Notes: generated by a model from the letters alone, not told the origin. A DNA stretch of 9,598 nucleotides from Pseudomonadota bacterium (GCA_026388615.1 JAPLJL010000258.1:1-9598), one strand, 5' to 3'. Shown: positions 1 to 6,445, counted from the stretch's first letter. Program-made: numbers and translations.

Positions 1-255
1 CTTGGTCAGAAACAGGAAGGGAATAGCACGGAAACGCGGATCGTTTTTGACCTCCGCGCAGAATTCGTAGCCATCCATGTTGGGAAGGTTCACCTCGGCG
101 ATGATCAGGTCGGGCTGAAAAAGTTCGATCTTTTTCAAAGCGTCCGCTCCGTCGGAAGCGATGGTAGGGATAAATCCCGCCCGACGGAAACTGATCTCGT
201 AGAGCCGCAGGTTTTCTACTTCATTATCAACTAGAAGGACTTTATTCCTAGGCAT
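1..255 (-). CDS. Response-regulator receiver domain protein, 3' part outside the window, phospho-acceptor Asp replaced by Glu
   Basis: Translating the minus strand from the ATG at 253-255 gives 85 residues running off the left edge. The start reads MPRNKVLLVDNEVENLRLYE, a typical beta1-alpha1 of a CheY-like receiver. It continues to QPDLIIAEVNLPNMDGYEF around residues 47-65 and IPFLFLTK at 78-85. In receivers the residue two before the hydrophobic-x-L-P of the xLPxMDG motif is the phosphorylated Asp. Here residue 54 is Glu (AEVNLPNMDG), and the second acidic-pocket residue is Asn (D10-N11 rather than D-D). The switch Thr is kept (T84); the conserved Lys would lie outside the window. Output domain, if any, is not visible. 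The fold is clear. That it acts as an unphosphorylated or Glu-mimic receiver is inference. A weak purine-rich RBS precedes the start. Confidence 0.9.
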   Translation of the reverse strand, partial: MPRNKVLLVDNEVENLRLYEISFRRAGFIPTIASDGADALKKIELFQPDLIIAEVNLPNMDGYEFCAEVKNDPRFRAIPFLFLTK

Positions 256-277
256 AAGTGCTCTCTGCTAAATATAT

Positions 278-305
278 AGTATACAATATTAAGCCTAAAC
301 TTTAA
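278..305 (-). promoter_or_regulatory. Candidate sigma70-type promoter for the receiver gene
   Basis: On the minus strand a -10-like TATACT (278-283) follows a weak -35-like TTAAAG (300-305) after 16 nt, in an AT-rich stretch about 25-50 nt upstream of the receiver ATG. The -10 matches consensus at 5 of 6 positions but the -35 is poor, so this is a moderate prediction. Confidence 0.4.
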
Positions 306-371
306 TTTTTTCAAAGAAATCGCTTATCTTCCCGATCGCCCCCAAAAATAAACGTGGCGCCCTACGACTAA

Positions 372-397
372 ACCCGTGGCCTTCTGCGAAGGCGGGT
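372..397. other. Hairpin in the receiver-gene upstream region
   Basis: GCCTTC (379-384) and GAAGGC (388-393) pair around a TGC loop. ACCC (372-375) and GGGT (394-397) extend the stem past a three-base bulge. Read on the minus strand, the structure is followed by the string CACGGGTTTAG. It lies about 115 nt upstream of the receiver start on the same strand. It has only a three-T tail, so it is not a convincing terminator. The rest of 256-450 shows no gene. Confidence 0.5.
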
Positions 398-450
398 AAC
401 CTCCAACAGATTTTCAGCAATTCCCGAACCGATCCGGAGGATATTTTTGA

Positions 451-540
451 CCCGGATTTCACGGATAGCCACGGATCCCAAACCGGTAGAGGAAAAAATC
501 AATTTTTACAAATATCTATTAAATCCGTGTTGATCCGTGT
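451..540. repeat. Inverted pair of ACGGAT tandem motifs
   Basis: The left arm has CGGAT at 453-457, 462-466 and 472-476, spaced 9 and 10 nt. The right arm has ATCCGTGT at 523-530 and 533-540, spaced 10 nt. The two arms are inverted relative to each other and enclose about 46 nt of AT-rich sequence. It starts about 20 nt beyond the stop of the minus-strand membrane-protein gene, so it could fold in that transcript's 3' end. No T-tract terminator is visible. Confidence 0.65.
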
Positions 541-561
541 CCAATACAATTCCAATCCGGC

Positions 562-2610
562 TTATTTTAGTGACAACCAATCCGGAGTCCGGGGATGATC
601 ACGGTCCAGGTATTTTTTCATCCCGGAATCCAGGGCCTGAGACCTCTGCCAGGCCGTTCGCCCTTCTTCTTCCTGACCGGATTGGAAATAAAGAGACCCC
701 AGGTAATACCACGACCAGGCCGAGTTGGGGTCCAGCCGGACGGCAGCCTCCAGCCCCGCCCGGCCCGGCTCTAATTTGCCGGAAAAAAGATTCGCCAGTC
801 CGAAATAAAATTGCCCGGTCGGATCGTCCGGGTTTAATTCCACGGCTTCACGTCCGCGCCCCCGGGCCCGGGGCAGATCGCCCCCCAGCAAATAAAAGCC
901 GGTCAGGCGGGGAAGGATCCTCCTTCTCTGTTCGGGAGACTTCAACAACCCCAGGGCCTGTTCCAGCTCGGAAGCCGCCTCCGGGTATTGACCCCGGCGG
1001 GCGAGGACCTGGGAAAGCAATTCCCGGGTCCCCACCTGGTGGGGCAGGATTTCCAGTGATTTCCTCAGGTCGTCAGCCACTGATTCCACCCCCCCGCCTG
1101 ATTCCAGATGGATTTGGGCCCGGCGTTCCAGGCTGATGGGCAGATAGGGATAGGCGCGGAGAGCCCGGTCATATTCACGCAGGGCCTGATCCTTCTGATT
1201 CCGGATCACCGCCTCCAGGCCCCTCAGTTCGAAAGTCCCGCCGGCAACATAACGGGCATATTGCCAGAGCAGGAGGCCGCAGAAAACAACAAAAACCCAG
1301 ATCATGATCCGGGAAAACAGCCCGGGTTTGAGATCATCCTCGCGGGCCTGGCCGCGGGAAAGCAACGCCGCCAGAAGCCAGAAGACCATGCCCGAGGCCG
1401 GGCTCTGCAGGACAAAACCGAAAACCGAACCGATCAATCCGGCCAGCAGTCCCCCCGCGATTCCCAGCAGCCAGAAAAACTCCTCGGCATTTTCCGCGGA
1501 ACGAAATCTCCGCCAGAGAAAATATCCGACCGAAAACAAAAGCCAGAAAAGTCCGAGCGCGCCCGGCAGGCCTCTTTCCGCCAAAACCTGCAGATAATAG
1601 TTATGGGCTTTTTGGGTGGCCAGTCCTGCGGAAACCGCCATGTTTTCAAGATCCCGGTTCCAAACCGTCGGGACTGAATTTTCCAGTCCGCCGATCCCTA
1701 CCCCGCGAACCGGGTGTTTTTGAAACAGCTTCAGGCAGGATTCCCAAAGATTCAGCCGGTAAGCGATACTGGCTTCCTGGAAATGCGAAACTGAGCCGAT
1801 TCGGGAAACCACCGCGGCGCCCGGCCGGGTGAAAATCATGATCAGCAAAATGCCGGAGATAATCGCCAGGGTTCCCCACACCCGGGAATCAGACCATTTC
1901 CAGGAAATTTTTCCAGAGATGACTTTGGACAGGAAAAAAACCGCACAGATCGAAAAAGATAGTCCCAGGGCCACCCAGGCAGTCCGGTTCTGGGAAAAAA
2001 TCACGTATATCACAATCAGAAAAGTCACGAGCAAAGCCGGAATTTTTTTTCTGTTCCCCAGGAACAAACCCCAAAAAGCCAACGGGGCGATTACCGTCAG
2101 GTAATCCGAGGCATAATTGGAAAGGCCAAAGAGGCTGGCCAGGTCCTCCCGACCGTATCGATCCAGGGGCACGGGTAAAACCCCGGACCATTGCAGAATC
2201 CCGATTCCGGCCACGATTCCCGCCGGGATGATCGCCAGGAAAGCCGCCCTGCCCCCGGCATCCCTCTCCGCCAGTGCCCGCCCGGCGACCAAATAGAACC
2301 CCAGGAAGGCGAACTCCAGGGAACAGGCCTCCAGCCCTTGCCTCCAGTGGGAAGTGCCCAGGATTGAAACTAAACCGGTCAGCGTGAAAAAAATGAAAGG
2401 TGAAATCCTCAAGTCATCCGCGCGCCGGAAAGCCGGTCCTTTTAACGCGAAAACCAAACAGCAGAGAAGGACCAGGAACAGCAGGATCAGTCCTTTGATG
2501 GAATTGTAGGCGGGGTGAAAAAAGGCCAGAGGAACGATAAAAAGCGCGGTATAAACCAGGATTTTTATGGTCTTTAAAGGTCCCACCTGTGGCTGGCAAT
2601 TAGATACCAT
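562..2610 (-). CDS. O-antigen ligase/polymerase (Wzy_C) superfamily membrane protein with C-terminal TPR repeats
   Basis: This 682-residue protein has many hydrophobic spans from about residue 17 to 450, then a soluble tail. Wzy_C-type signatures are visible: SQNRTAW at 206-212 before a membrane span, RLNLWESCLKLFQKHPVRGV at 285-304, and AHNYYLQVLAERGLPGA at 335-351. Members of this superfamily join or polymerise lipid-linked glycans on the periplasmic side of the inner membrane. Residues about 465-665 form TPR-like helices, for example QALREYDRALRAYP and AVRLDPNSAWSWYYLGSLYF, a common tail in environmental relatives. Ligase, polymerase and protein-glycosylating subtypes cannot be told apart from the sequence alone. 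The ATG at 2608-2610 lacks a strong RBS (AGGG is about 15 nt upstream); a GTG at codon 9 is a poorer alternative. It is divergent from gyrB, and no glycosyltransferase is nearby in the window. Confidence 0.85.
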   Translation of the reverse strand: MVSNCQPQVGPLKTIKILVYTALFIVPLAFFHPAYNSIKGLILLFLVLLCCLVFALKGPAFRRADDLRISPFIFFTLTGLVSILGTSHWRQGLEACSLEFAFLGFYLVAGRALAERDAGGRAAFLAIIPAGIVAGIGILQWSGVLPVPLDRYGREDLASLFGLSNYASDYLTVIAPLAFWGLFLGNRKKIPALLVTFLIVIYVIFSQNRTAWVALGLSFSICAVFFLSKVISGKISWKWSDSRVWGTLAIISGILLIMIFTRPGAAVVSRIGSVSHFQEASIAYRLNLWESCLKLFQKHPVRGVGIGGLENSVPTVWNRDLENMAVSAGLATQKAHNYYLQVLAERGLPGALGLFWLLFSVGYFLWRRFRSAENAEEFFWLLGIAGGLLAGLIGSVFGFVLQSPASGMVFWLLAALLSRGQAREDDLKPGLFSRIMIWVFVVFCGLLLWQYARYVAGGTFELRGLEAVIRNQKDQALREYDRALRAYPYLPISLERRAQIHLESGGGVESVADDLRKSLEILPHQVGTRELLSQVLARRGQYPEAASELEQALGLLKSPEQRRRILPRLTGFYLLGGDLPRARGRGREAVELNPDDPTGQFYFGLANLFSGKLEPGRAGLEAAVRLDPNSAWSWYYLGSLYFQSGQEEEGRTAWQRSQALDSGMKKYLDRDHPRTPDWLSLK

Positions 2611-2658
2611 ATATTGTGCTGGCCCTATCCGCTTATACTCTTAATTGTATTTTCCCCC

Positions 2659-2687
2659 TTTACAACCTGTCTTATATTATATATTAT
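2659..2687 (+). promoter_or_regulatory. Predicted gyrB promoter
   Basis: TTTACA (2659-2664, 5 of 6 to the -35 consensus) and TATTAT (2682-2687, 5 of 6 to the -10 consensus) are 17 nt apart, giving a start near 2694 and a short leader before gyrB. An exact TATAAT at 2685-2690 is also present but would need a 20-nt spacer. The -10 lies inside a palindrome (2671-2695). Confidence 0.6.
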
Positions 2688-2695
2688 AATATAAG
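2671..2695. repeat. AT-rich palindrome over the gyrB -10 region
   Basis: CTTATATTATA (2671-2681) and TATAATATAAG (2685-2695) are exact reverse complements, 11 bp each, with a 3-nt centre. All pairs but the terminal C-G are A-T. It covers the gyrB -10 and the probable transcription start, and sits between gyrB and the divergent membrane-protein gene. It could be an operator, a cruciform-prone site, or a by-product of an AT-rich promoter. Confidence 0.8.
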
Positions 2696-2719
2696 CAAAT
2701 CACATTATGGAGGGCCAGG

Positions 2720-5164
2720 ATGGAAAAATCCCTTAATCACGAAGAAAAACCGACCCAGTACAACGCAGATTCTATCAAGGTATTGGAAGGTTTAGAAGCG
2801 GTCCGGAAAAGGCCCGCGATGTACATCGGTTCCACCGGCCCGGCCGGGCTTCATCATCTGGTTTATGAAGCGGTTGATAATTCGATTGACGAGGTCCTGG
2901 CCGGCTTCTGTGACCGGATCCGAGTTGTTATTCATCTGGACGGTTCGGTCACGGTTGAAGACAACGGCCGGGGCATCCCGGTGGATATGCATAAGGAGGC
3001 CGGTATCCCGGCGGCGGAACTGGTCATGACCACCCTCCACTCCGGGGGCAAGTTTGACAACGAATCCTACGCCGTCTCCGGGGGCCTGCACGGGGTGGGC
3101 ATCTCCGTGACCAACGCCCTCTCCGAACGGCTGGAGCTCGAAATCCGCCGGGACGGGAAAATCTATACCCAGTCCTACGAGCGCGGCAAGCCGATCACCC
3201 CGTTTAAATTACTCGGAGAAGGTAAGAAAATCGGGACCAAAATCCGGTTCAAACCCGACCCCGAGATCTTCGAATCCTGCGAATTTTCCTTTGAGACCCT
3301 TTCCCAGCGTCTGCGCGAGCTTTCCTTCCTGAATGCGGGGGTGAAAATAACCATCGAGGATGAGCGGAGCGGGAAAAACCACGAATTTCAATTCAAGGGC
3401 GGCATCTCTGCGTTCGTGGCGGAGCTGAGCAAGAATAAAAACGTGATTCATCCCAAGCCGATCTTCCTGGAAGGCGAAAAAGACAAGGTCGTGGTCGAAT
3501 GCGCCCTCCAGTATAACGACGGCTACTCGGAAAGCATCTTTTCCTACGCCAATAACATCAATACCATCGACGGCGGGTTTCACCTGATCGGCTTCAAGGC
3601 CGCCCTGACCCGGAGCCTGAACAATTACGGTCAAGCCAACAACCTCTTTAAAAATTTGAAGGAAACCCCTTCCGGGGATGACGCCCGGGAAGGTATGACC
3701 GCCGTGATCAGCGTCAAGCTTCCCAATCCCCAGTTCGAGGGGCAAACTAAGGCCAAGCTCGGAAACAGCGAAGTGAAGGGCATCGTGGAAACCGTGGTCA
3801 ACGACAAGCTGGCCTATTTCCTCGAAGAAAATCCCCCGATCGCCCGCAAGATCATCGAAAAGATTTCCGAAGCGGCCCGCGCCCGGATGGCGGCCCGGAG
3901 TGCCCGGGACCTGGCCCGCCGGAAAAGCGTCCTGGACGGTGCCTCCCTCCCGGGCAAGCTCGCGGATTGCCAGGAACGTGACCCCCATCTCTCCGAGATC
4001 TTCCTGGTCGAGGGCGATTCTGCCGGCGGCTCGGCCAAGCAGGGACGGGATCGGAAGAACCAGGCCATCCTCCCCCTCCGGGGCAAGATCCTGAATGTGG
4101 AGAAGGCGCGTTTCGACAAAATGATTTCCTCCCAGGAGATCCAGAACCTGATCACCGCCCTCGGCACCGGGATCGGCAAAGATGACTTCGATGTCGAGAA
4201 AACCCGCTATCATAAAATTATTATCATGACCGACGCCGACGTGGACGGCGCCCATATCCGCACCCTTCTCCTCACCTTCTTTTACCGCCAGATGCCCCAG
4301 GTCATCGAGCGGGGATACCTCTGGATCGCCCAGCCACCCCTGTTCAAAATCAAAAAAGGTAAAACCGAGCGCTACCTGAAAAATGAGGCCGCGCTCGAGG
4401 ATTACCTGCTGGAGATTGGAACTGGCAACATTTCCCTGGAGGTAAACGGCAGTCCCATCCGGGGCAAGGCCCTGATCCAGTTCGTCAAGCGCGTTCTCCA
4501 TTACAACCGGGTTCTGATGGTGATTGAGAAGCAGGGCCTCTGCCGGGAAGTGATCGAGATCCTGGCCGGACTGCCCAAATTCCAGGAAGAGCTTTTACAG
4601 AAAGGCCAGGAGAAAGAACTGCAGGGCGTGATGAAAACCTTGAACTCGGAAATCGAAAAAATGTGCCTGCCCGTCCTGCCGATCAATCTCTCGCTCAAGG
4701 ATGATCCCGACTATAACAACTCCAATATCCTGGTCTGCTCCTCCCGGCGGAACGGCAATCGCCTCCATACCGAGATCGGCATGGACCTCGTCCGCAGTCC
4801 GGAGTTCCGGGAATTAAAAAAGCTGAAAAAAGATTTCCAATCAGCCGCCGGTTCCCCCCCCTACCGGTTGCGACACGAGGATGAGGAAGTGGCGGTCGAG
4901 CACCTTCCCGAGATCGCCGAGTTCGTCTTCGCCGCCGGCAAAAAGGGGCAGGAAGTTCAGCGTTACAAAGGCCTGGGAGAAATGAATCCCGAGCAGCTCT
5001 GGGATACCACCATGGATCCCAAGCACCGGACCCTCCTCCAAGTCAAGGTGGAGGACGCGGTGGAAGCCGACACTCTCTTTTCTATCCTGATGGGAGACAA
5101 GGTGGAACCCCGCCGGGAATTCATCGAAACCTACGCCCTCGACGTCAAAAATCTGGATATTTAA
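2720..5164 (+). CDS. gyrB: DNA gyrase subunit B
   Basis: This is the ATPase/TOPRIM subunit of gyrase, which with GyrA introduces negative supercoils into DNA using ATP. The 814 residues are close to the usual Gram-negative length. The GHKL ATPase domain shows EAVDNSIDE (50-58, catalytic E50, Mg-binding N54), DNGRGIP (81-87) and GGLHGVGIS (121-129). The transducer carries QTK at 342-344. TOPRIM follows with EGDSAGGSAKQG (431-442) and DADVDGAH (505-512), giving E431, D505 and D507 as metal ligands. A lineage-type insert occupies about 561-735, then comes QRYKGLGEMNPEQLWDTTMD (747-766). GGAGGG at 2709-2714 is a good RBS, 5 nt from the ATG. An out-of-frame ATG at 2707 opens a 9-codon reading frame overlapping the start. 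No dnaN, recF or gyrA is in the window. All catalytic residues are present; ParE is the alternative paralogue, but the insert and motifs favour GyrB. Confidence 0.97.
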   Translation: MEKSLNHEEKPTQYNADSIKVLEGLEAVRKRPAMYIGSTGPAGLHHLVYEAVDNSIDEVLAGFCDRIRVVIHLDGSVTVEDNGRGIPVDMHKEAGIPAAELVMTTLHSGGKFDNESYAVSGGLHGVGISVTNALSERLELEIRRDGKIYTQSYERGKPITPFKLLGEGKKIGTKIRFKPDPEIFESCEFSFETLSQRLRELSFLNAGVKITIEDERSGKNHEFQFKGGISAFVAELSKNKNVIHPKPIFLEGEKDKVVVECALQYNDGYSESIFSYANNINTIDGGFHLIGFKAALTRSLNNYGQANNLFKNLKETPSGDDAREGMTAVISVKLPNPQFEGQTKAKLGNSEVKGIVETVVNDKLAYFLEENPPIARKIIEKISEAARARMAARSARDLARRKSVLDGASLPGKLADCQERDPHLSEIFLVEGDSAGGSAKQGRDRKNQAILPLRGKILNVEKARFDKMISSQEIQNLITALGTGIGKDDFDVEKTRYHKIIIMTDADVDGAHIRTLLLTFFYRQMPQVIERGYLWIAQPPLFKIKKGKTERYLKNEAALEDYLLEIGTGNISLEVNGSPIRGKALIQFVKRVLHYNRVLMVIEKQGLCREVIEILAGLPKFQEELLQKGQEKELQGVMKTLNSEIEKMCLPVLPINLSLKDDPDYNNSNILVCSSRRNGNRLHTEIGMDLVRSPEFRELKKLKKDFQSAAGSPPYRLRHEDEEVAVEHLPEIAEFVFAAGKKGQEVQRYKGLGEMNPEQLWDTTMDPKHRTLLQVKVEDAVEADTLFSILMGDKVEPRREFIETYALDVKNLDI

Positions 5165-5190
5165 AAACGCTGGGAATTTACTTTTTTTCG

Positions 5191-5223
5191 TAGGGGAGGG
5201 CCTTGAGCCCTCCCTATATTTTT
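5191..5223 (+). terminator. Intrinsic terminator of gyrB
   Basis: TAGGGGAGGGC (5191-5201) pairs with GCCCTCCCTA (5207-5216) with one bulged G and a five-base loop, followed by TATTTTT through 5223. It begins 27 nt after the gyrB stop codon. Its stem starts with GTAGGG, shared with nearby hairpin repeats, so a repeat copy may have been recruited as the terminator. Confidence 0.8.
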
Positions 5224-5230
5224 CAGCCCC

Positions 5231-5268
5231 TCCCTGGCCGACCCGAGAGGTCGTCTCGGGCAGGCCGC
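5231..5268 (+). repeat. 38-bp dispersed repeat, copy A (inverted partner at 5597-5634)
   Basis: This segment matches the reverse complement of 5597-5634 at 36 of 38 positions. It contains an internal hairpin, CCCGAGA...TCTCGGG (5242-5248 and 5254-5260). It lies just after the gyrB terminator in a gene-free stretch. Confidence 0.85.
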
Positions 5269-5282
5269 GGGCTCCTTTTTTT

Positions 5283-5303
5283 GGGCGGGGACCAGCCCCG
5301 CCC
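5283..5303. repeat. GTAGGG-family hairpin, GGGCGGGG/CCCCGCCC
   Basis: GGGCGGGG (5283-5290) and CCCCGCCC (5296-5303) are perfect 8-bp arms with a 5-nt loop. On the minus strand the element starts GTAGGGGCGGGG. A T-run precedes it on the plus strand but none follows, so it is not a terminator in either direction. Confidence 0.7.
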
Positions 5304-5337
5304 CTACATAAATCAAAAAAAGGAATTCCTACTGTAG

Positions 5338-5358
5338 GGCCCGGTCCCCGACCGGGCC
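5338..5358. repeat. GTAGGG-family hairpin, GGCCCGGTC/GACCGGGCC
   Basis: These are perfect 9-bp arms with a CCC loop, preceded by ACTGTAGG. Together with 5191-5216 and 5283-5305 (minus) it is the third hairpin in 170 bp that starts with GTAGGG and whose stem sequence differs while pairing is kept. Confidence 0.7.
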
Positions 5359-5415
5359 AATCATTGTGCGTTCGGCCTGCCCGAGCTGACGCTCGGCTAG
5401 CCCGCCTTGCCCGAG

Positions 5416-5457
5416 CGGTCGGCCAGGGGGAATAGGCCGACCGGTAATCCCCCCTGG
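5416..5457. repeat. Two overlapping, mutually exclusive hairpins
   Basis: CGGTCGGCC (5416-5424) pairs perfectly with GGCCGACCG (5435-5443). Alternatively CCAGGGGG (5423-5430) pairs with CCCCCTGG (5450-5457). The first stem resembles the GGTCGG/CCGACC module of the 38-bp repeat at 5231 and 5597. No gene is visible here. Confidence 0.6.
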
Positions 5458-5540
5458 ATATTCAAAAACGCTAAGACGCCGGTTTTCTGTAGTTGCCCGA
5501 TTCATCGGGCGAATTCTCACCCGCGTCAGGGATTTTAATT

Positions 5541-5661
5541 CGTCATTCCTGGTTATCTTGCCAGGGGTTGCCTTATTCCGTCATTCCGCACTTGATGCGG
5601 CCTGCCCGAAACGACCTCTCGGGTCGGTCAGGGAATCCAGCCTTCTTCTTTTCGTCATTCC
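5541..5661 (+). repeat. Cluster of CGTCATTCC repeat heads, one full copy at 5579-5640
   Basis: CGTCATTCC occurs at 5541-5549, 5579-5587 and 5653-5661. The middle copy runs to GAATCCAG at 5633-5640 and has inner hairpins CCGCA/TGCGG (5586-5600) and CCCGA/TCGGG. This copy encloses the inverted 38-bp repeat (5597-5634). It looks like a REP-type palindromic unit. No REP-associated transposase is in the window. Confidence 0.7.
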
Positions 5662-5674
5662 CATCCTTCGACGA

Positions 5675-5713
5675 AGTTTACACTGAGCGGAGCGAATGTG
5701 CTCAGGATAAACT
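5675..5713. repeat. Imperfect inverted repeat, 14-nt arms
   Basis: AGTTTACACTGAGC (5675-5688) pairs with GCTCAGGATAAACT (5700-5713) except for two central positions, around an 11-nt loop. It follows the last CGTCATTCC head. From 5714 to 5852 I see only a short hairpin (TCCCGC/GCGGGA, 5772-5788) and no gene. Confidence 0.65.
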
Positions 5714-5852
5714 CGAGCGGGAATTCAGATTCTTTCCTTCATAATTATCCAAACAAACCATGTTTTTCTGATCCCGCTTTTGGCGGGAGAAGAATCTAGG
5801 GGGCCCCTCTCCCCTAAAACTGTCCGAGAGACCGAAGCGGAAGGATTTTTCG

Positions 5853-6092
5853 CTATGCCTGTTCGTAGGCTTTTAAGAAGTCATCGCGGGAAATGGCGGC
5901 CTGCGTGCAGATTGTTCTCAAGGTTGAGCCTTTAATCCGGGGATGATTTGGCATCGTCAAAGGTGTTTTTGTGCCGTCAGGATTTTCCCGGATCATCGCA
6001 ATATGCTCATGTTCCCGCACCAAGCGAAATCCAAGAATTTCGAGTGTTTTTATGACTTTGGTTTGGGGGGCGTCAACGGGAAATTTGGACAT
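5853..6092 (-). CDS. hicA: HicA-type mRNA interferase toxin
   Basis: This 79-residue protein has the double-stranded RNA-binding-like HicA/YcfA fold. GFRLVREHEHIAM is at residues 21-33, where the HicA catalytic His normally lies (H30 is the best candidate). It is followed by TPLTMPNHPRIKGSTLRTIC at 43-62 and AISRDDFLKAY. HicA toxins cleave mRNA and tmRNA and are neutralised by HicB. The ATG at 6090-6092 overlaps the upstream stop codon by one base (TGATG), so translation is probably coupled to the antitoxin. A TTG one codon upstream would add a single residue and is less likely. No lesion is visible. No clear terminator follows. The usual GSH sequence around the His is replaced by EHEH, as I recall for a subset of this family. 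Confidence 0.88.
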   Translation of the reverse strand: MSKFPVDAPQTKVIKTLEILGFRLVREHEHIAMIRENPDGTKTPLTMPNHPRIKGSTLRTICTQAAISRDDFLKAYEQA

Positions 6093-6316
6093 CAAAAGGC
6101 TACTCCCGCTTCAACCATAAAGGCTTCCAGCACGGGCGAATCGCCCTCTAGCGCCTCCTGGCCGAAAGTCTCAAGATGGAAACGAATGGCGGACTTCACA
6201 TCGGCGAGTGCTTCCTCATAAGTGTCTCCTTCGCCGACGACGATTCCCTTGAGACCAAGCGGGTAAGCCACATAACCTTCCGGATGCTTTTCAACAATTA
6301 TTTTAAACTGCTTCAC
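6092..6316 (-). CDS. hicB: HicB-type antitoxin, short form, GTG start
   Basis: This 74-residue protein starts MKQFKIIVEKHPEGYVAYPL and continues with GDTYEEALADVKSAI, the partial RNase-H-like fold of HicB antitoxins that bind and block HicA. I chose the GTG at 6314-6316 because a GAGGAG RBS lies 9 nt upstream and homology begins there; a longer reading from 6403 has no supporting RBS. It lacks the C-terminal helix-turn-helix or ribbon-helix-helix found in long HicB proteins, so DNA binding is not evident and autoregulation may be absent or indirect. Antitoxin precedes toxin, the reverse of the E. coli hicAB order but common among these short forms. It has its own promoter candidate and forms a two-gene operon with hicA. 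Confidence 0.87.
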   Translation of the reverse strand: MKQFKIIVEKHPEGYVAYPLGLKGIVVGEGDTYEEALADVKSAIRFHLETFGQEALEGDSPVLEAFMVEAGVAF

Positions 6317-6341
6317 CGATCTATTCTCCTCGTATGCACTA

Positions 6342-6370
6342 ATAATACCTAAAATCCTTCGTATAGGCAA
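6342..6370 (-). promoter_or_regulatory. Predicted hicBA promoter
   Basis: On the minus strand TTGCCT (6365-6370) and TATTAT (6342-6347) are 17 nt apart, about 25 nt before the hicB GTG. The start would fall near 6335, just upstream of the GAGGAG RBS. The fit to a sigma70-type promoter is good. Confidence 0.6.
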
Positions 6371-6445
6371 AAACTCCTTGCTTCTTCTCCTGGTTCTCGG
6401 CAATCTTTTCTAACATTTCTGACCCGATTTTCCCCTCATTAAAAC

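Noticed and set aside
537..1677. Plus-strand open frames of 199 and 189 codons, proline- and charge-rich
   Set aside because: They lie antisense to the Wzy_C/TPR protein, and their composition is a frame artefact of that gene.
2707..2736. 9-codon frame overlapping the gyrB start
   Set aside because: The ATG has no RBS of its own and is part of the sequence around the gyrB RBS; nothing shows a regulatory role.
3209..4501. 430-codon open frame on the minus strand
   Set aside because: It is fully antisense to gyrB. Its length follows from the codon pattern of a GC-rich gene, its sequence resembles no family I know, and it has no RBS.
5283..5303. Second terminator after gyrB
   Set aside because: The stem is strong, but the T-run precedes it on the plus strand and nothing T-rich follows in either direction.
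5493..5744. 83-codon plus-strand open frame between gyrB and hicA
   Set aside because: It is made entirely of repeat units (two CGTCATTCC heads and the AGTTTA inverted repeat) and has no RBS or family resemblance.
5224..5760. CRISPR array
   Set aside because: The repeats are few, unevenly spaced, in both orientations and structurally nested, with no regular spacers and no cas genes in the window.
6317..6403. Longer N-terminus for HicB
   Set aside because: Homology and the GAGGAG RBS both point to the GTG at 6314-6316; the extra 29 residues match nothing and would contain the promoter.
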